Below are positions 16,475-25,180 of a stretch of 32,665 bases of DNA, in pieces. The stretch lies in contig DXWL01000020.1 in NCBI GenBank assembly GCA_019416865.1, forward strand, positions 1-32,665, in the 5' to 3' direction. The translations under genes were made by a program, and so were the position numbers. The number at the start of each line of letters is the position of its first letter. Position 1 is the stretch's first letter. The notes beneath the pieces were generated by a model. That model was not told the DNA's origin. It searched no databases and worked only from the letters and a program-made list of their open reading frames with translations. Origin of the DNA: Fusobacterium sp. Lineage in GTDB: Bacteria; Fusobacteriota; Fusobacteriia; Fusobacteriales; Fusobacteriaceae.

Positions 16475-17765
16475 CTATCAACAGCTCCTTTTCAATTCCT
16501 GTAATTTTTACATTTACTTCATCATTAACATTCAAATTATCAGCATAAACTTTCACTCTAAGATAGTTTTCGCTGTATCCGTAATAACCATTTCCTTTTT
16601 TCTCTTCAATTAAAACATTAAGAGTCTTTCCTATATATTTTTCTCTTACTTTAACTGCACTTATTTTTTCTGAAGCTTCTAAATCTGCTGCTCTTCTTTT
16701 TTTCTCAGCAGGAGATACTTTATTTTTAAATGTTGCTGCCAAAGTATTTTCTCTCTCTGAATATGGGAACACATGAAGAGTTGAAAATCCTATTTTTTGT
16801 ATAAGATTTTTACTGCTCTCATACATCTTGTCTGTTTCCCCTGGAAATCCAACAATAACATCAGCTGTATATTCAATGTTTTCAACATTTTCTCTAAGCA
16901 CTGAAAGTCTGTCTACAATAAGTTCTGTTCCATATTTTCTTCTCATTGCTTTTAATACTTCATCATTACATGACTGCAGTGATATATGAAGATGAGGCAT
17001 AATTTTTTTATTATTTTTCATTATATTTATAAATCTGTCATTTATTTTATCAGGATACATAGAACCTATTCTTATTCTTGTTATCCCTTCAACTTTTACC
17101 ACAGCCTCAAGAAGATCCTCAAAAGTTATTTTATTTTCAAAATCTTCTCCATATGCTCCAAGATTTATTCCTATTAAAATTATCTCCTTAAATCCTTCAG
17201 CTGCAAGTTTTTCTGCTTCTTCTATAATATTCTCAAGTTTTCTTGATCTGCTTTTTCCTCTTCCAAAAGGAATTTTACAATATGAACAAAAATTATTGCA
17301 TCCGTCCTGTATTTTTATATAAGCTCTTGACATCTCTCTGAAAGTTGAAAATTCAAATTCCTTATATTCATCTTCTTTAAAAATATCATCAAGCACAACA
17401 TGAGAGGAAGGCTTCCTCTCTATATTTTCAATAAGATCTATTACTCCTGTTTTATTGCTGTTTCCTACAACATAATCAACCTCTTCTATTTCAAGAAGTT
17501 CTTTGGCATTTGTTTGAGCATAACACCCTGTTACAATAACCTTTGAATCTTCGTTTACTTTTTTTGCTCTTCTTAAAATATTTCTGGTTTTTCTGTCTGC
17601 CACTGATGTAACCGTGCAGGAATTTACAACATAAAAATCTGCCCAGTCTTCAAAAGATACTTCTTCGTATCCCAATTTTATAAGTTTATTCTTAAGGCTC
17701 TCTGTTTCATATTGATTTACCTTGCAGCCTAAAGTATAAAATGCCACTTTTTTATTGAAACTCAT
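16461..17765 (-). CDS. mtaB: tRNA t6A37 methylthiotransferase MtaB
   Basis: A radical-SAM enzyme that adds a methylthio group to N6-threonylcarbamoyladenosine at tRNA position 37, giving ms2t6A. It has 434 aa. The N-terminal UPF0004 domain supplies three cluster cysteines: C14 (LGCKVNQYE), C50 (VNSCTVT) and C81 (VTGCYAQ). The radical-SAM triad is C156-x3-C160-x2-C163. A TRAM domain ends the protein (about 370-434). VGFPGETD and GRGKSRSRK support MtaB over MiaB. AGGAGG lies 11 nt upstream, within the end of rsmE, which it overlaps by 14 nt. The substrate modification t6A is made by TsaB/TsaE partners, encoded at 29924-31058. Confidence 0.95.
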   Translation of the reverse strand: MSFNKKVAFYTLGCKVNQYETESLKNKLIKLGYEEVSFEDWADFYVVNSCTVTSVADRKTRNILRRAKKVNEDSKVIVTGCYAQTNAKELLEIEEVDYVVGNSNKTGVIDLIENIERKPSSHVVLDDIFKEDEYKEFEFSTFREMSRAYIKIQDGCNNFCSYCKIPFGRGKSRSRKLENIIEEAEKLAAEGFKEIILIGINLGAYGEDFENKITFEDLLEAVVKVEGITRIRIGSMYPDKINDRFINIMKNNKKIMPHLHISLQSCNDEVLKAMRRKYGTELIVDRLSVLRENVENIEYTADVIVGFPGETDKMYESSKNLIQKIGFSTLHVFPYSERENTLAATFKNKVSPAEKKRRAADLEASEKISAVKVREKYIGKTLNVLIEEKKGNGYYGYSENYLRVKVYADNLNVNDEVNVKITGIEKELLIGEIE

Positions 17766-18468
17766 TTACTAATATTCCTCCTACTACGATAGAAGCTGTT
17801 TCTGCTCTCAAAATATTTTTTCCAAGTGTAACTATTTTTACATTGGAAATTGATTTCAGATACTCTATCTCGCTTATATCAAAGCCCCCTTCAGCTCCTA
17901 TTAAGTATAGAACTTTCTTTGGTACAGCTTCTAAACCTTTAAGGAGATTTTTAAGACTGTACTCTTCCTCACATTCATAAGGCACAATTACCATATCGTA
18001 TTGCAAATAATCTACATCTTTTAATTTTTTAATACCATCTATCTCTAAAAGTTTTACCCTTTGGCACTGTTTTGTTGCTTCTTTTACTATTGTATCCCAC
18101 TTGTCCTTCTTTTCTGTAAGCTTAACTATTGTTCTTTTAGTTTCAAGAGGAATAATTTTATCTATCCCTATCTCTGTAAGCTTTTGAATTGCAAGTTCCA
18201 TTTTGTCATTTTTTATTATAGCAAGTCCAGCTGTAATCTCTGTATTTTTTACAGTTGTATCCTCTCTTGTTTCAAGAATTTCAAGAGTGATCTCTTTTTT
18301 TTCAAGAACAAGAACTTTACAAATATATTCATTTATTCCATCAACAGCTCTTATTACTTCACCCTCTTTTACTCTGAAAGCATTTTTAAGGTGATTAATA
18401 TCATTTTTATCAGTTATGATAATTCTGTCCAGCTGAATATTTTTACTCTCTATTATAACACTTATCAC
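17752..18468 (-). CDS. rsmE: 16S rRNA (uracil-1498-N3)-methyltransferase RsmE
   Basis: A SPOUT-class methyltransferase (238 aa) acting on U1498 of 16S rRNA. The N-terminal PUA-like part spans about 1-75. The trefoil-knot signatures are LIGAEGGFDISEIEYL and TLGKNILRAETASI near the C-terminus. GAEGGF replaces the commoner GPEGGF. The start is GTG at 18468, with AGGAG 6 nt upstream and overlapping the Rrf2 gene's stop codon. It is followed by mtaB with a 14-nt overlap, so rRNA and tRNA modification are translated from adjoining frames. Confidence 0.94.
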   Translation of the reverse strand: MISVIIESKNIQLDRIIITDKNDINHLKNAFRVKEGEVIRAVDGINEYICKVLVLEKKEITLEILETREDTTVKNTEITAGLAIIKNDKMELAIQKLTEIGIDKIIPLETKRTIVKLTEKKDKWDTIVKEATKQCQRVKLLEIDGIKKLKDVDYLQYDMVIVPYECEEEYSLKNLLKGLEAVPKKVLYLIGAEGGFDISEIEYLKSISNVKIVTLGKNILRAETASIVVGGILVNEFQ

Positions 18469-18477
18469 GTTAAACTC

Positions 18478-18900
18478 CTATATCATATCTCTGTTTTTTA
18501 TAAGTTCATCAAGTGTTGCACTTTTTAAAATTTCTGTCATAGCACTGTCAAGTTTTCTCCAGATACAGCTGTCTGTACAACTGCTGTCTGTACAATCTTT
18601 TGTTTCTTTTACATTTTCATTGCAGTTTATTACTTTTGTATCATCATCAAGAACTTGATAAAGAGTGTAAAGAGTTATATCAGCAGGATTTTTTATAAGT
18701 CTGTATCCTCCATTAGGACCTCTTTTTCCCTCAATTATATTTTCATTTTTCAGTTTATAAAGTATCTGCTCAAGATATTGAACAGAGATATCCTCTTTTT
18801 CTGATATCTCTTTTATTCTTACTATTCTTCCTTTAGCACTTTCATCAGCTATATATACAAGTGCCTTTAATCCATATCTTACTTTTGTACTTATTTTCAT
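18478..18900 (-). CDS. Rrf2-family transcriptional regulator with four C-terminal cysteines
   Basis: A 140-aa winged-helix regulator. The DNA-binding half is typical: MKISTKVRYGLKALVYIA, SVQYLEQILYKLKN and RGPNGGYRL. The second half carries Cys93, Cys103, Cys108 and Cys112. IscR/NsrR-like members bind an Fe-S cluster through cysteines in this region; the number and spacing here fit a possible cluster site but do not prove it. AAGGAG lies 8-9 nt before the ATG and overlaps the end of ruvB. No isc/suf or cysteine-synthesis gene is adjacent, so its targets are not evident from context. Confidence 0.9.
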   Translation of the reverse strand: MKISTKVRYGLKALVYIADESAKGRIVRIKEISEKEDISVQYLEQILYKLKNENIIEGKRGPNGGYRLIKNPADITLYTLYQVLDDDTKVINCNENVKETKDCTDSSCTDSCIWRKLDSAMTEILKSATLDELIKNRDMI

Positions 18901-18905
18901 TTTTC

Positions 18906-19895
18906 TTACTCCTTAATTTCAAAATGCTCCTTAGCTTTGCTGGTTATCATTCTCCCTCTCGGAGTTCTTTTTATATATCCTGTCTTAACCAGATAAGGCT
19001 CATATACCTCTTCGATTGTTCTCTTGTCCTCTCCCAAAAGCAGTGAAAGAGTTTCTATTCCTACAGGTCCTCCCCCATAGTTTTTCATTATTGATAAAAT
19101 TATATTTCTGTCTAATTCATCAAGTCCGTCATTATCAACTCCCAAAAGTTTTAAAGCTTCTGCTGCTATCCTTTTGGTAATTATTCCATTTCCTCTTATC
19201 TCCGAATAATCTCTTACTCTTTTTAAAAAACGATTTGCTATTCTGGGAGTTCCCCTGCTTCTTCTTGCAATCTCCACAGCTCCCTCTTTTTCAATTTCAA
19301 CTCCAAGAACTTTTGCCCCTCTTATTAAGATTTGAATAAGCTCTTCCTCTGTATAATATTCCATTCTATGACTTACACCAAATCTATCTCTTAAAGGTGA
19401 ACTCAAAAGCCCTGCTCTCGTTGTTGCTCCTATAAGAGTAAATTTAGGCAGTTCTATTCTTATTGATCTTGCTGCTGGTCCTTTTCCTATTATTATATCC
19501 AGCTCTCCGTCTTCCATTGCAGGATATAATATCTCCTCTACAGATGTATTAAGCCTGTGTATCTCATCTATAAAAAGAATATCATTCTCTTCAAGAGATG
19601 TAAGAATTGCAGCTAAATCTCCAGCTTTATCAAGAACAGGTCCTGATGTAATTTTAAGATTCACATTCATTTCATTAGCAATAACTCCGGCAAGGGTAGT
19701 TTTTCCAAGTCCCGGAGGTCCATATAAAAGTGTATGGTCTATACATCCTCCTCTTCTTTTGGCTGCTTCTATGAATATCTTCATCTTCTCTTTCAGATTT
19801 GTCTGTCCTATATATTCTGAAAATCTTTTAGGTCTAAGACTTCTCTGAGTATCTGTTTCATTTATCAGCTCTTTATCTGTAACTATCCTATCCAT
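18906..19895 (-). CDS. ruvB: Holliday junction branch-migration helicase RuvB
   Basis: An AAA+ hexameric motor (329 aa) that, with RuvA, migrates Holliday junctions during recombinational repair. Walker A GPPGLGKT is at residues 59-66, Walker B is ILFIDEIHRL, and sensor 1 is GATTRAGLLSSPLRDRFG. The C-terminal winged helix contains VYEPYLVKTGYIKRTPRGR. The start is the ATG at 19895, preceded by AGGAA/AAGGAG. An in-frame ATG at 19946 would add 17 residues overlapping the DUF445 gene and is rejected because the conserved protein begins near RPKRFSEYIGQ. ruvA and ruvC are not adjacent. Confidence 0.96.
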   Translation of the reverse strand: MDRIVTDKELINETDTQRSLRPKRFSEYIGQTNLKEKMKIFIEAAKRRGGCIDHTLLYGPPGLGKTTLAGVIANEMNVNLKITSGPVLDKAGDLAAILTSLEENDILFIDEIHRLNTSVEEILYPAMEDGELDIIIGKGPAARSIRIELPKFTLIGATTRAGLLSSPLRDRFGVSHRMEYYTEEELIQILIRGAKVLGVEIEKEGAVEIARRSRGTPRIANRFLKRVRDYSEIRGNGIITKRIAAEALKLLGVDNDGLDELDRNIILSIMKNYGGGPVGIETLSLLLGEDKRTIEEVYEPYLVKTGYIKRTPRGRMITSKAKEHFEIKE

Positions 19896-19914
19896 TAAAA
19901 TTTCCTGCTCCTTT

Positions 19915-20517
19915 TTAAATAAGTGATACTGCTGCAAACTGTGCAAGTCCTATCACTGCTCCTAATACTGCCCCTATATACTCTATATGTTTCAGCTCTT
20001 TTTTAGCAAGAGATACTATTATCTCCTCAACTTTTTCCAATGAAAATGCATCAATTTTTTCTGCTATTATCTTTTTAATATCAACTTTACTTTCAAGATA
20101 TTCTCCAAAAACTTTTATCATCTCATCTTTATTGTCTAAAATACTCTGTCTTATTATCCCTTTTATCTTTTCAAGCATAGAGTCACTCAAAAAAAATGCT
20201 GCCATTGGAAAATTTTTCACAATCTCCTCTTTCAGCTTTGATTCAAGTATTTTATCTATTATTCCGCCCATATTTTCTTCTATATCATCAGCAGATATTT
20301 TAGATATTATATCTTTTATTGAAACTAATTCATTGTTGACAACCTCTGCAATACTTTTTCCTATCTCATTTTTTCTTTTTGGTAAAACTCCTTGAATTTT
20401 GAAAAAGAAAAAATTAATCTCTTTATATGGTCTAAAAAGCATTTTTATAGCAATAAAATTTGTTATCCAACCTATCATTGCACCAATTGAAACAAGTAAA
20501 AAACATTTCAGTATCAT
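19915..20517 (-). CDS. DUF445-family membrane protein (short form)
   Basis: A 200-aa protein of the DUF445/YheB type. The N-terminal helix segment IGAMIGWITNFIAIKMLFRPY is the family signature and is followed by LPKRKNEIGKSIAEVV. The middle is a long amphipathic helical region (about 55-175). A second membrane helix ends the protein (IGAVLGAVIGLAQFAAVSLI). Two flanking membrane helices with a soluble helical bundle between them is the family layout, but many members are about twice as long. Function is unknown. GGGAG lies 10 nt before the ATG. The ruvB ribosome-binding site lies just after its stop codon. Confidence 0.85.
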   Translation of the reverse strand: MILKCFLLVSIGAMIGWITNFIAIKMLFRPYKEINFFFFKIQGVLPKRKNEIGKSIAEVVNNELVSIKDIISKISADDIEENMGGIIDKILESKLKEEIVKNFPMAAFFLSDSMLEKIKGIIRQSILDNKDEMIKVFGEYLESKVDIKKIIAEKIDAFSLEKVEEIIVSLAKKELKHIEYIGAVLGAVIGLAQFAAVSLI

Positions 20518-20560
20518 TCAGCATAATCTCCCATTATATTCTTTATCTATTTTATAAATT

Positions 20561-20569
20561 ATTATATCA
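20561..20569 (-). promoter_or_regulatory. possible internal promoter upstream of the DUF445-ruvB genes
   Basis: In one of the wider gaps of the run (77 nt), the minus strand carries TGATATAAT, a perfect -10 with the TGn extended element, about 45 nt upstream of the DUF445 start. No convincing -35 is visible, which is acceptable for extended -10 promoters. Confidence 0.35.
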
Positions 20570-20594
20570 TTTACTCCCATTTTTTGAAAGTTTT

Positions 20595-21173
20595 TTATAT
20601 GTCAATCATCACTATATCTCTTTTTTCTTTTATCTCTCTTATACTGTTTTCTGAAAGAGATACTTTATAAGTTACTCTGTCGTTGTAACCTTTTTCAATT
20701 ATTTCATCTCCGTTTTTATATATTATCTGTTCCACCTCTGCTGTTTTTTCATAAGAAAAATCCAAAAGAAAAAGAGTCTTTTTCACATAATCTACAATTC
20801 CTGCTTCTTGAATTGCCAGTTTTGCTGTTTTAGCATAGGCTCTGACAAGTCCTCCTGCACCAAGCTTTATTCCTCCAAAATAACGAGTAGCCACAACAGC
20901 CAGATTATCAGCTTCCATATAGGTTATTATATCTCCCATAGGTTTTCCAGCTGTCCCCTTAGGCTCTCCATCGTCATCTACTTTAAAAAATTCCTGTCCT
21001 CCATCGGTTACTTTATAGGCAGAACAATTGTGAGTAGCATCACTGTGCTTTGCTTTTATCATCTCAATAAACTGTTCTGCTTCCTCTTTTGTGGAAACAG
21101 GCTTTATATATCCAATAAATTTTGATTTTTTTTCTTCAAATTCTATTACACACTCTTTTCCTACTGTTCTCAC
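20595..21173 (-). CDS. yigZ: YigZ/IMPACT-family protein
   Basis: A 192-aa member of the YigZ family. It has the signatures KSKFIGYIKPVSTKEEA, HNCSAYK, DDGEPKGTAGKPM and VVATRYFGGIKLGAGGLVRAY in the N-terminal domain, and a ferredoxin-like C-terminal domain (about 130-192). The eukaryotic relative IMPACT regulates translation via GCN2; the bacterial role is not settled. The start is GTG at 21173, with GGGAG 6 nt upstream, right after the comEC-like stop codon. Confidence 0.92.
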   Translation of the reverse strand: MRTVGKECVIEFEEKKSKFIGYIKPVSTKEEAEQFIEMIKAKHSDATHNCSAYKVTDGGQEFFKVDDDGEPKGTAGKPMGDIITYMEADNLAVVATRYFGGIKLGAGGLVRAYAKTAKLAIQEAGIVDYVKKTLFLLDFSYEKTAEVEQIIYKNGDEIIEKGYNDRVTYKVSLSENSIREIKEKRDIVMIDI

Positions 21174-21174
21174 T

Positions 21175-22512
21175 CTATTCTCCCTGATTTTTTATAAAAA
21201 ATTTTTGTATTTCTTTTCTATAAATCCCTGTAATTAATATTATATAAATGAAAAGTATAAATTTCAACGATATTTTTTCATTAGTTTTTATCGCTAAATA
21301 AGGAAACTTTGTAAAAAAATTCAGCATAGCCTCAAGAATTTTATAAATATTTTCAAGAATATATGAAAATATAAATTCAAAAATTTTTTCTGGAACAAAA
21401 AAACTTATAAATCCTAAAGTTATATAGGATATTCCCACAGGAGTTATAATGAGATTTGTAAAATATGAAAGAAAAGATATTGTTCCAAAAAAATATATGC
21501 TTATAGGGATAATAAAAATCTGAATTGTCCCTGTAAAAATTAAAAAATTTACAATATTCCTGCATTTTATTTCTTTTAAAATACGACATTTTGGATATAT
21601 GTATATTATTGTAAACAGACATATATATGACATAAGAAAAGATATATCTCCTGCTGAATTTGGATAAATAAAAAGATTTATAACAGCTGCAAGTGATAAA
21701 GATTTTTTCATATCCACAGATTCGTAAATCATCTTTCCTGTAAGAAAAATATTTCCCATTACAGAGGCTCTTATCACAGAAGGACTTGAGTTTATTCCTG
21801 CTGTATAGATATTAAGAAAAACAAGAGCCAGAAAATATCTCAACTCTCTTTTTATCTTTAAAAAATTTACTGCATATAAAATTATTCCAATGACAGCACC
21901 TATATGAAGTCCTGATACTGCCAAAAGATGTGCTGCCCCACTTTGTATAAATTTTTCTCTTATATCTTTATAGATATATCTTCTCTCTCCAAGTATAACC
22001 CCTTGAAAAAAATTCCCACACCTGTTTGAAAGGTATTCTCTTATCATTTTTAATCTTTTATTAAAAAATTTTTCGAATATATTTGGTTGAACTGCCTCTT
22101 CCTGTATAGGTTCAACAGAATAATAACTGTATTCATCTGATATTTTTTCCATCTTGCCATAAACAATATACCTTCCATCAGAGATATTTGGGATATAAAG
22201 ATTTATATTTTCAAGAGGAAGTCTACCATCTATATTTAGAACTCTCCCTCTGCTGTTTATAATATTTGTTTCTATCTTAAAAATATTATCTTTAATTTTT
22301 TCAGAATTAACTGTTTCAAAATTTACTCCTGTATATACTCTTCCCAAAAAAATAAGAGGAATAACATAGTATAAAATCTCTTTTTTCCCAAACCAAAACC
22401 AAAGCATTCCAAGAGAAAATAAAGCAAGCATACAAACAGTGAAAAAAGAGGCAGCATATATTCCTGCCCCAATAAGTAAAATCTCCCCTGATAAAAAAAC
22501 TATACTCCCCAT
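21175..22512 (-). CDS. ComEC/Rec2-type competence membrane protein lacking the nuclease-like domain
   Basis: A 445-aa membrane protein with roughly ten hydrophobic segments. The N-terminal part (about 1-140) fits DUF4131. The competence domain begins with FFQGVILGERRYIYKDIRE and HLLAVSGLHIGAVIG, the family hallmark. In transformable bacteria ComEC forms the channel that brings single-stranded DNA across the inner membrane. Many ComEC proteins are about 700-800 aa with a C-terminal metallo-beta-lactamase domain. This one ends after the last helix with a short basic tail, and no such domain is encoded next to it. The ATG at 22512 has GAGG 4 nt upstream. No other competence genes are adjacent. 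Confidence 0.85.
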   Translation of the reverse strand: MGSIVFLSGEILLIGAGIYAASFFTVCMLALFSLGMLWFWFGKKEILYYVIPLIFLGRVYTGVNFETVNSEKIKDNIFKIETNIINSRGRVLNIDGRLPLENINLYIPNISDGRYIVYGKMEKISDEYSYYSVEPIQEEAVQPNIFEKFFNKRLKMIREYLSNRCGNFFQGVILGERRYIYKDIREKFIQSGAAHLLAVSGLHIGAVIGIILYAVNFLKIKRELRYFLALVFLNIYTAGINSSPSVIRASVMGNIFLTGKMIYESVDMKKSLSLAAVINLFIYPNSAGDISFLMSYICLFTIIYIYPKCRILKEIKCRNIVNFLIFTGTIQIFIIPISIYFFGTISFLSYFTNLIITPVGISYITLGFISFFVPEKIFEFIFSYILENIYKILEAMLNFFTKFPYLAIKTNEKISLKFILFIYIILITGIYRKEIQKFFIKNQGE

Positions 22513-22548
22513 AATGCCTCAACCCTTATTTACCATTTCTATATTCTT

Positions 22549-23841
22549 CTATTTCTCCTCATACTTATAATAGAAGAAAAATGCCATTACAAATGATACT
22601 GCTGCAAAAAGTGCAGTTGTATATATTCCATATTTTGTAACAGCCCCCTCATTTCCTCCAAGAACAAGAATAAAAGGAAGCACAAGGATTGATACCATAA
22701 AAGCCATCTTCAAGAAAAATCCTTGAATTCCAAAACATATTCCCTCAATTTTATTCCCTGTTCTCTCTGTTATTCTGCTGCTTATCTCACTAAGCATTGC
22801 TGGAGGAAAAATAAATGCTCCCCCTGCAACAGGAATACCTATAAGTCCGAAAAGGATAAATCCAAATGATTCAGGCAGAACTTTTCCAAGCATGAATAAC
22901 ATCACTGTAAATATTGTAAGAAGTGCTAAACATCCAAGCATAACCTTTCTATATCCTATTTTTTTAGACAGCTTATTTGTCGGATAAAAACATAAAGCTG
23001 ACATTCCAAAAAGAATTGCTGAAGCTGTTGTGATTTGATTTTTTCCATATCCCATTATATCTTCTACATAGTAGTTCATTGTAGCTCTTAAAGTATTAAA
23101 TCCAACAAAGAAAAACAGAAGCCCAAATAGATAGAATATAAAATTTTTATCTGATGTTATAAGTTTTACTGTTTCTTTAAAAGATATCTTTGAAGTTTCA
23201 CCTTTAGAATAATTTTTTTCAGATACTCCAAATACTGTTATATATGATCCAAGTGCAGCAGCTGTACTTAAAATTATTACCATTCCTCTTATTCCATAGA
23301 CAGAATCTCCGCCGCCAATAGCTTTTATCAGCACTCCCGGAATTATCATAGCCACAGCTGTATATAAAAGTCTGAATACAGACTGCCATGTAGAAAGATC
23401 TAGTCTCTCTTCCATTGTATTTCCTATTTCTGGAATAAGAGCATTATAAGGTGCTCCCACTATTGTGTAAAAAGTGAAAAACAAAGAACCTATCACTGCA
23501 AGATATATAAATGTTAGTGTAGGATTTGAGGCAGGAGGATAAAAAAACGCTACTGTAGCAAGTCCCAAAGGAATACTTCCTGCTGCTATAAAAGGGATTC
23601 TTCTTCCCCATTTTGTATTAACTTTATCTGAAATGTATCCCACAGCTGGATCTGTTATCATATCAACTATTCTTGAAATTGCAAGAGCTATAGAAATAAA
23701 AACAGGTGCCATTATTGGTTTCATGCCTGAACTCTCTGGCGGCAGATAAAAATACAATATCCATTGTGCAAATATCTGGTCAACTATTGCATAGCTCACT
23801 CCCATTCCATAAAATATCTGTGTTTTTTTTGATAAATTCAT
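22549..23841 (-). CDS. GPH-type MFS sugar:cation symporter
   Basis: A 430-aa inner-membrane transporter with about twelve membrane helices. It shows MelB/GPH-family signatures: an N-terminal KKTQIFYGMGVSYAIVDQIF, then RIVDMITDPAVGYISDK with WGRRIPFI, and YNALIPEI after helix 4. Family members take up glycosides, pentosides or hexuronides with Na+ or H+. The substrate is not clear, and no sugar-catabolic gene is adjacent. AGGAGG lies 7 nt before the ATG, inside the end of tmcAL, and the two frames overlap by 4 nt (ATGA). Co-transcription with a tRNA-modification gene is odd functionally and may be fortuitous. Confidence 0.87.
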   Translation of the reverse strand: MNLSKKTQIFYGMGVSYAIVDQIFAQWILYFYLPPESSGMKPIMAPVFISIALAISRIVDMITDPAVGYISDKVNTKWGRRIPFIAAGSIPLGLATVAFFYPPASNPTLTFIYLAVIGSLFFTFYTIVGAPYNALIPEIGNTMEERLDLSTWQSVFRLLYTAVAMIIPGVLIKAIGGGDSVYGIRGMVIILSTAAALGSYITVFGVSEKNYSKGETSKISFKETVKLITSDKNFIFYLFGLLFFFVGFNTLRATMNYYVEDIMGYGKNQITTASAILFGMSALCFYPTNKLSKKIGYRKVMLGCLALLTIFTVMLFMLGKVLPESFGFILFGLIGIPVAGGAFIFPPAMLSEISSRITERTGNKIEGICFGIQGFFLKMAFMVSILVLPFILVLGGNEGAVTKYGIYTTALFAAVSFVMAFFFYYKYEEK

Positions 23842-25046
23842 CTTTCTTCCTCCTGAAATATCATAGGGATACTTCTTGCTTCATATCTGTTTACAATATT
23901 ATAAATTCTTCCTGCTCTTTCATTAAGCTCAAGATAAAACCTCTCCTCTTCTGAAAGAATTTTTTGTATATTTTTAAGACCCGTGATAATTTTTGTACTC
24001 TCTTTTGTATCTTCCTCTTCTCTTTTTTTCTGAAGAGTTTTAAGATATTCTCTCCCTTTCTGAGAAAATCCCATTACTCTTACATAAGGAACTCTTTTTT
24101 TCACATTTTCTGTTATATCTTTTGTTATTCCCAAAAGTATATGGATTAAAATTCTCTGTACTCTTCCTATAGTAAATCTTTTTGTAATTATTCTCTCTAA
24201 AAAATCTCTGTAATTTTCACATACAAGAGCTGCTTCATAAAGCCTTATATGAAATCCCTCTTCCATGTCTTGAATATCCTTCATAGTTTCTCTTCCTGAA
24301 AGTACAGCATACCTTATAAGCTCATAAAATTTTGAAATATCTGCCGTTTTTTCTTCTTCGACAGATTTTAATAAAATTTCCCATGCTTTTTCAGGAATAA
24401 ACTCTTTTATATTTTCCAAATTTTCATTTTTTTCAAACATAGCCCTTATTCCTGAAGCACTGGCAATATTTCCTAAAGTTTCCTTAGAGTGATATCCTGC
24501 TCCTTCTCTCTTTAAAGCTCTGGGAACTATCTTGCTTTTCCAAAAATCTATTCCTCTAATATATTCAATCCCTAAAATATCATTGGAATTTACAATATAT
24601 TCCTTTCCCAAAAAATTTTCAATCTCTTTATTATAAGCTGTAGGATAAGAATCTCCTTTTTTCATATTTTCACGAAGCTTTTCCAAAAACTCTTCATTTT
24701 TTTCAAGTGAGATTATCTTTTTCATTTTTTCTATATCTTTACTTTCAGAGCCAAAAACTATCTCCTCTGCTCCAAGAATATCTAAAATTCCTACAGCCCC
24801 TCTTGCAAAGATCTCTGCACTTTGGCACGAATAAAAAACAGGAAGCTCTGCTACAATATCCACACCTTCTTCAAGAGCTGTTCTGCATTTTTCCCATTTA
24901 TTTATAAAAGACGGTTCTCCCCTTTGAACAAAATCCCCGCTCATAACAGCTATCACAACATTATTTTTCTCTTTGGCATTTTTAAGATGATATCTATGCC
25001 CATTGTGAAAAGGATTATATTCTACCACTATTCCGCTGATTTTCAT
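23838..25046 (-). CDS. tmcAL: tRNA(Met) cytidine acetate ligase TmcAL (YlbM family)
   Basis: An ATP-dependent enzyme (402 aa) that forms acetyl-adenylate from acetate and makes N4-acetylcytidine at the wobble base of elongator tRNA-Met. The N-terminal nucleotidyltransferase-like fold begins GIVVEYNPFHNGH, with His14 and His17 in the HxGH-type motif. NKWEKCRTALEEGVDIVAEL, FGSES and SNDILGIEYI are further family segments. The C-terminal half (about 230-400) is helical. AGGAG lies 6 nt upstream of the ATG. It is the first gene of the minus-strand run, with its own promoter facing coaX. Confidence 0.93.
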   Translation of the reverse strand: MKISGIVVEYNPFHNGHRYHLKNAKEKNNVVIAVMSGDFVQRGEPSFINKWEKCRTALEEGVDIVAELPVFYSCQSAEIFARGAVGILDILGAEEIVFGSESKDIEKMKKIISLEKNEEFLEKLRENMKKGDSYPTAYNKEIENFLGKEYIVNSNDILGIEYIRGIDFWKSKIVPRALKREGAGYHSKETLGNIASASGIRAMFEKNENLENIKEFIPEKAWEILLKSVEEEKTADISKFYELIRYAVLSGRETMKDIQDMEEGFHIRLYEAALVCENYRDFLERIITKRFTIGRVQRILIHILLGITKDITENVKKRVPYVRVMGFSQKGREYLKTLQKKREEEDTKESTKIITGLKNIQKILSEEERFYLELNERAGRIYNIVNRYEARSIPMIFQEEER

Positions 25047-25075
25047 TACCTGCTCCTTTATTTTTCTCTTTTCAA

Positions 25076-25104
25076 TTTATATAATATCACAAATTTTTAA
25101 ACAA
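25076..25104 (-). promoter_or_regulatory. promoter of tmcAL and the long minus-strand run
   Basis: Minus-strand TTGTTT (25099-25104) and TATAAA (25076-25081) with a 17-bp spacer, about 30 nt upstream of the tmcAL start. Confidence 0.5.
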
Positions 25105-25108
25105 TTCT

Positions 25109-25137
25109 TTGTATTTTTTCATATTTTATATTATAAT
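25109..25137 (+). promoter_or_regulatory. promoter of coaX
   Basis: TTGTAT (25109-25114) and a perfect TATAAT (25132-25137) separated by 17 bp, about 44 nt before the coaX ATG. Together with the opposite promoter it accounts for the 134-nt divergent region. Confidence 0.65.
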
Positions 25138-25180
25138 TGGTTGTGTTTATCTTATTATAGAAATTTAAGGATGGTGAATT

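Noticed and set aside
18061..18528. Plus-strand open frame of 155 codons opposite rsmE
   Set aside because: Composition is Phe/Tyr/Cys/Ser-rich, as expected from reading an AT-rich gene backwards, and rsmE is clearly conserved.
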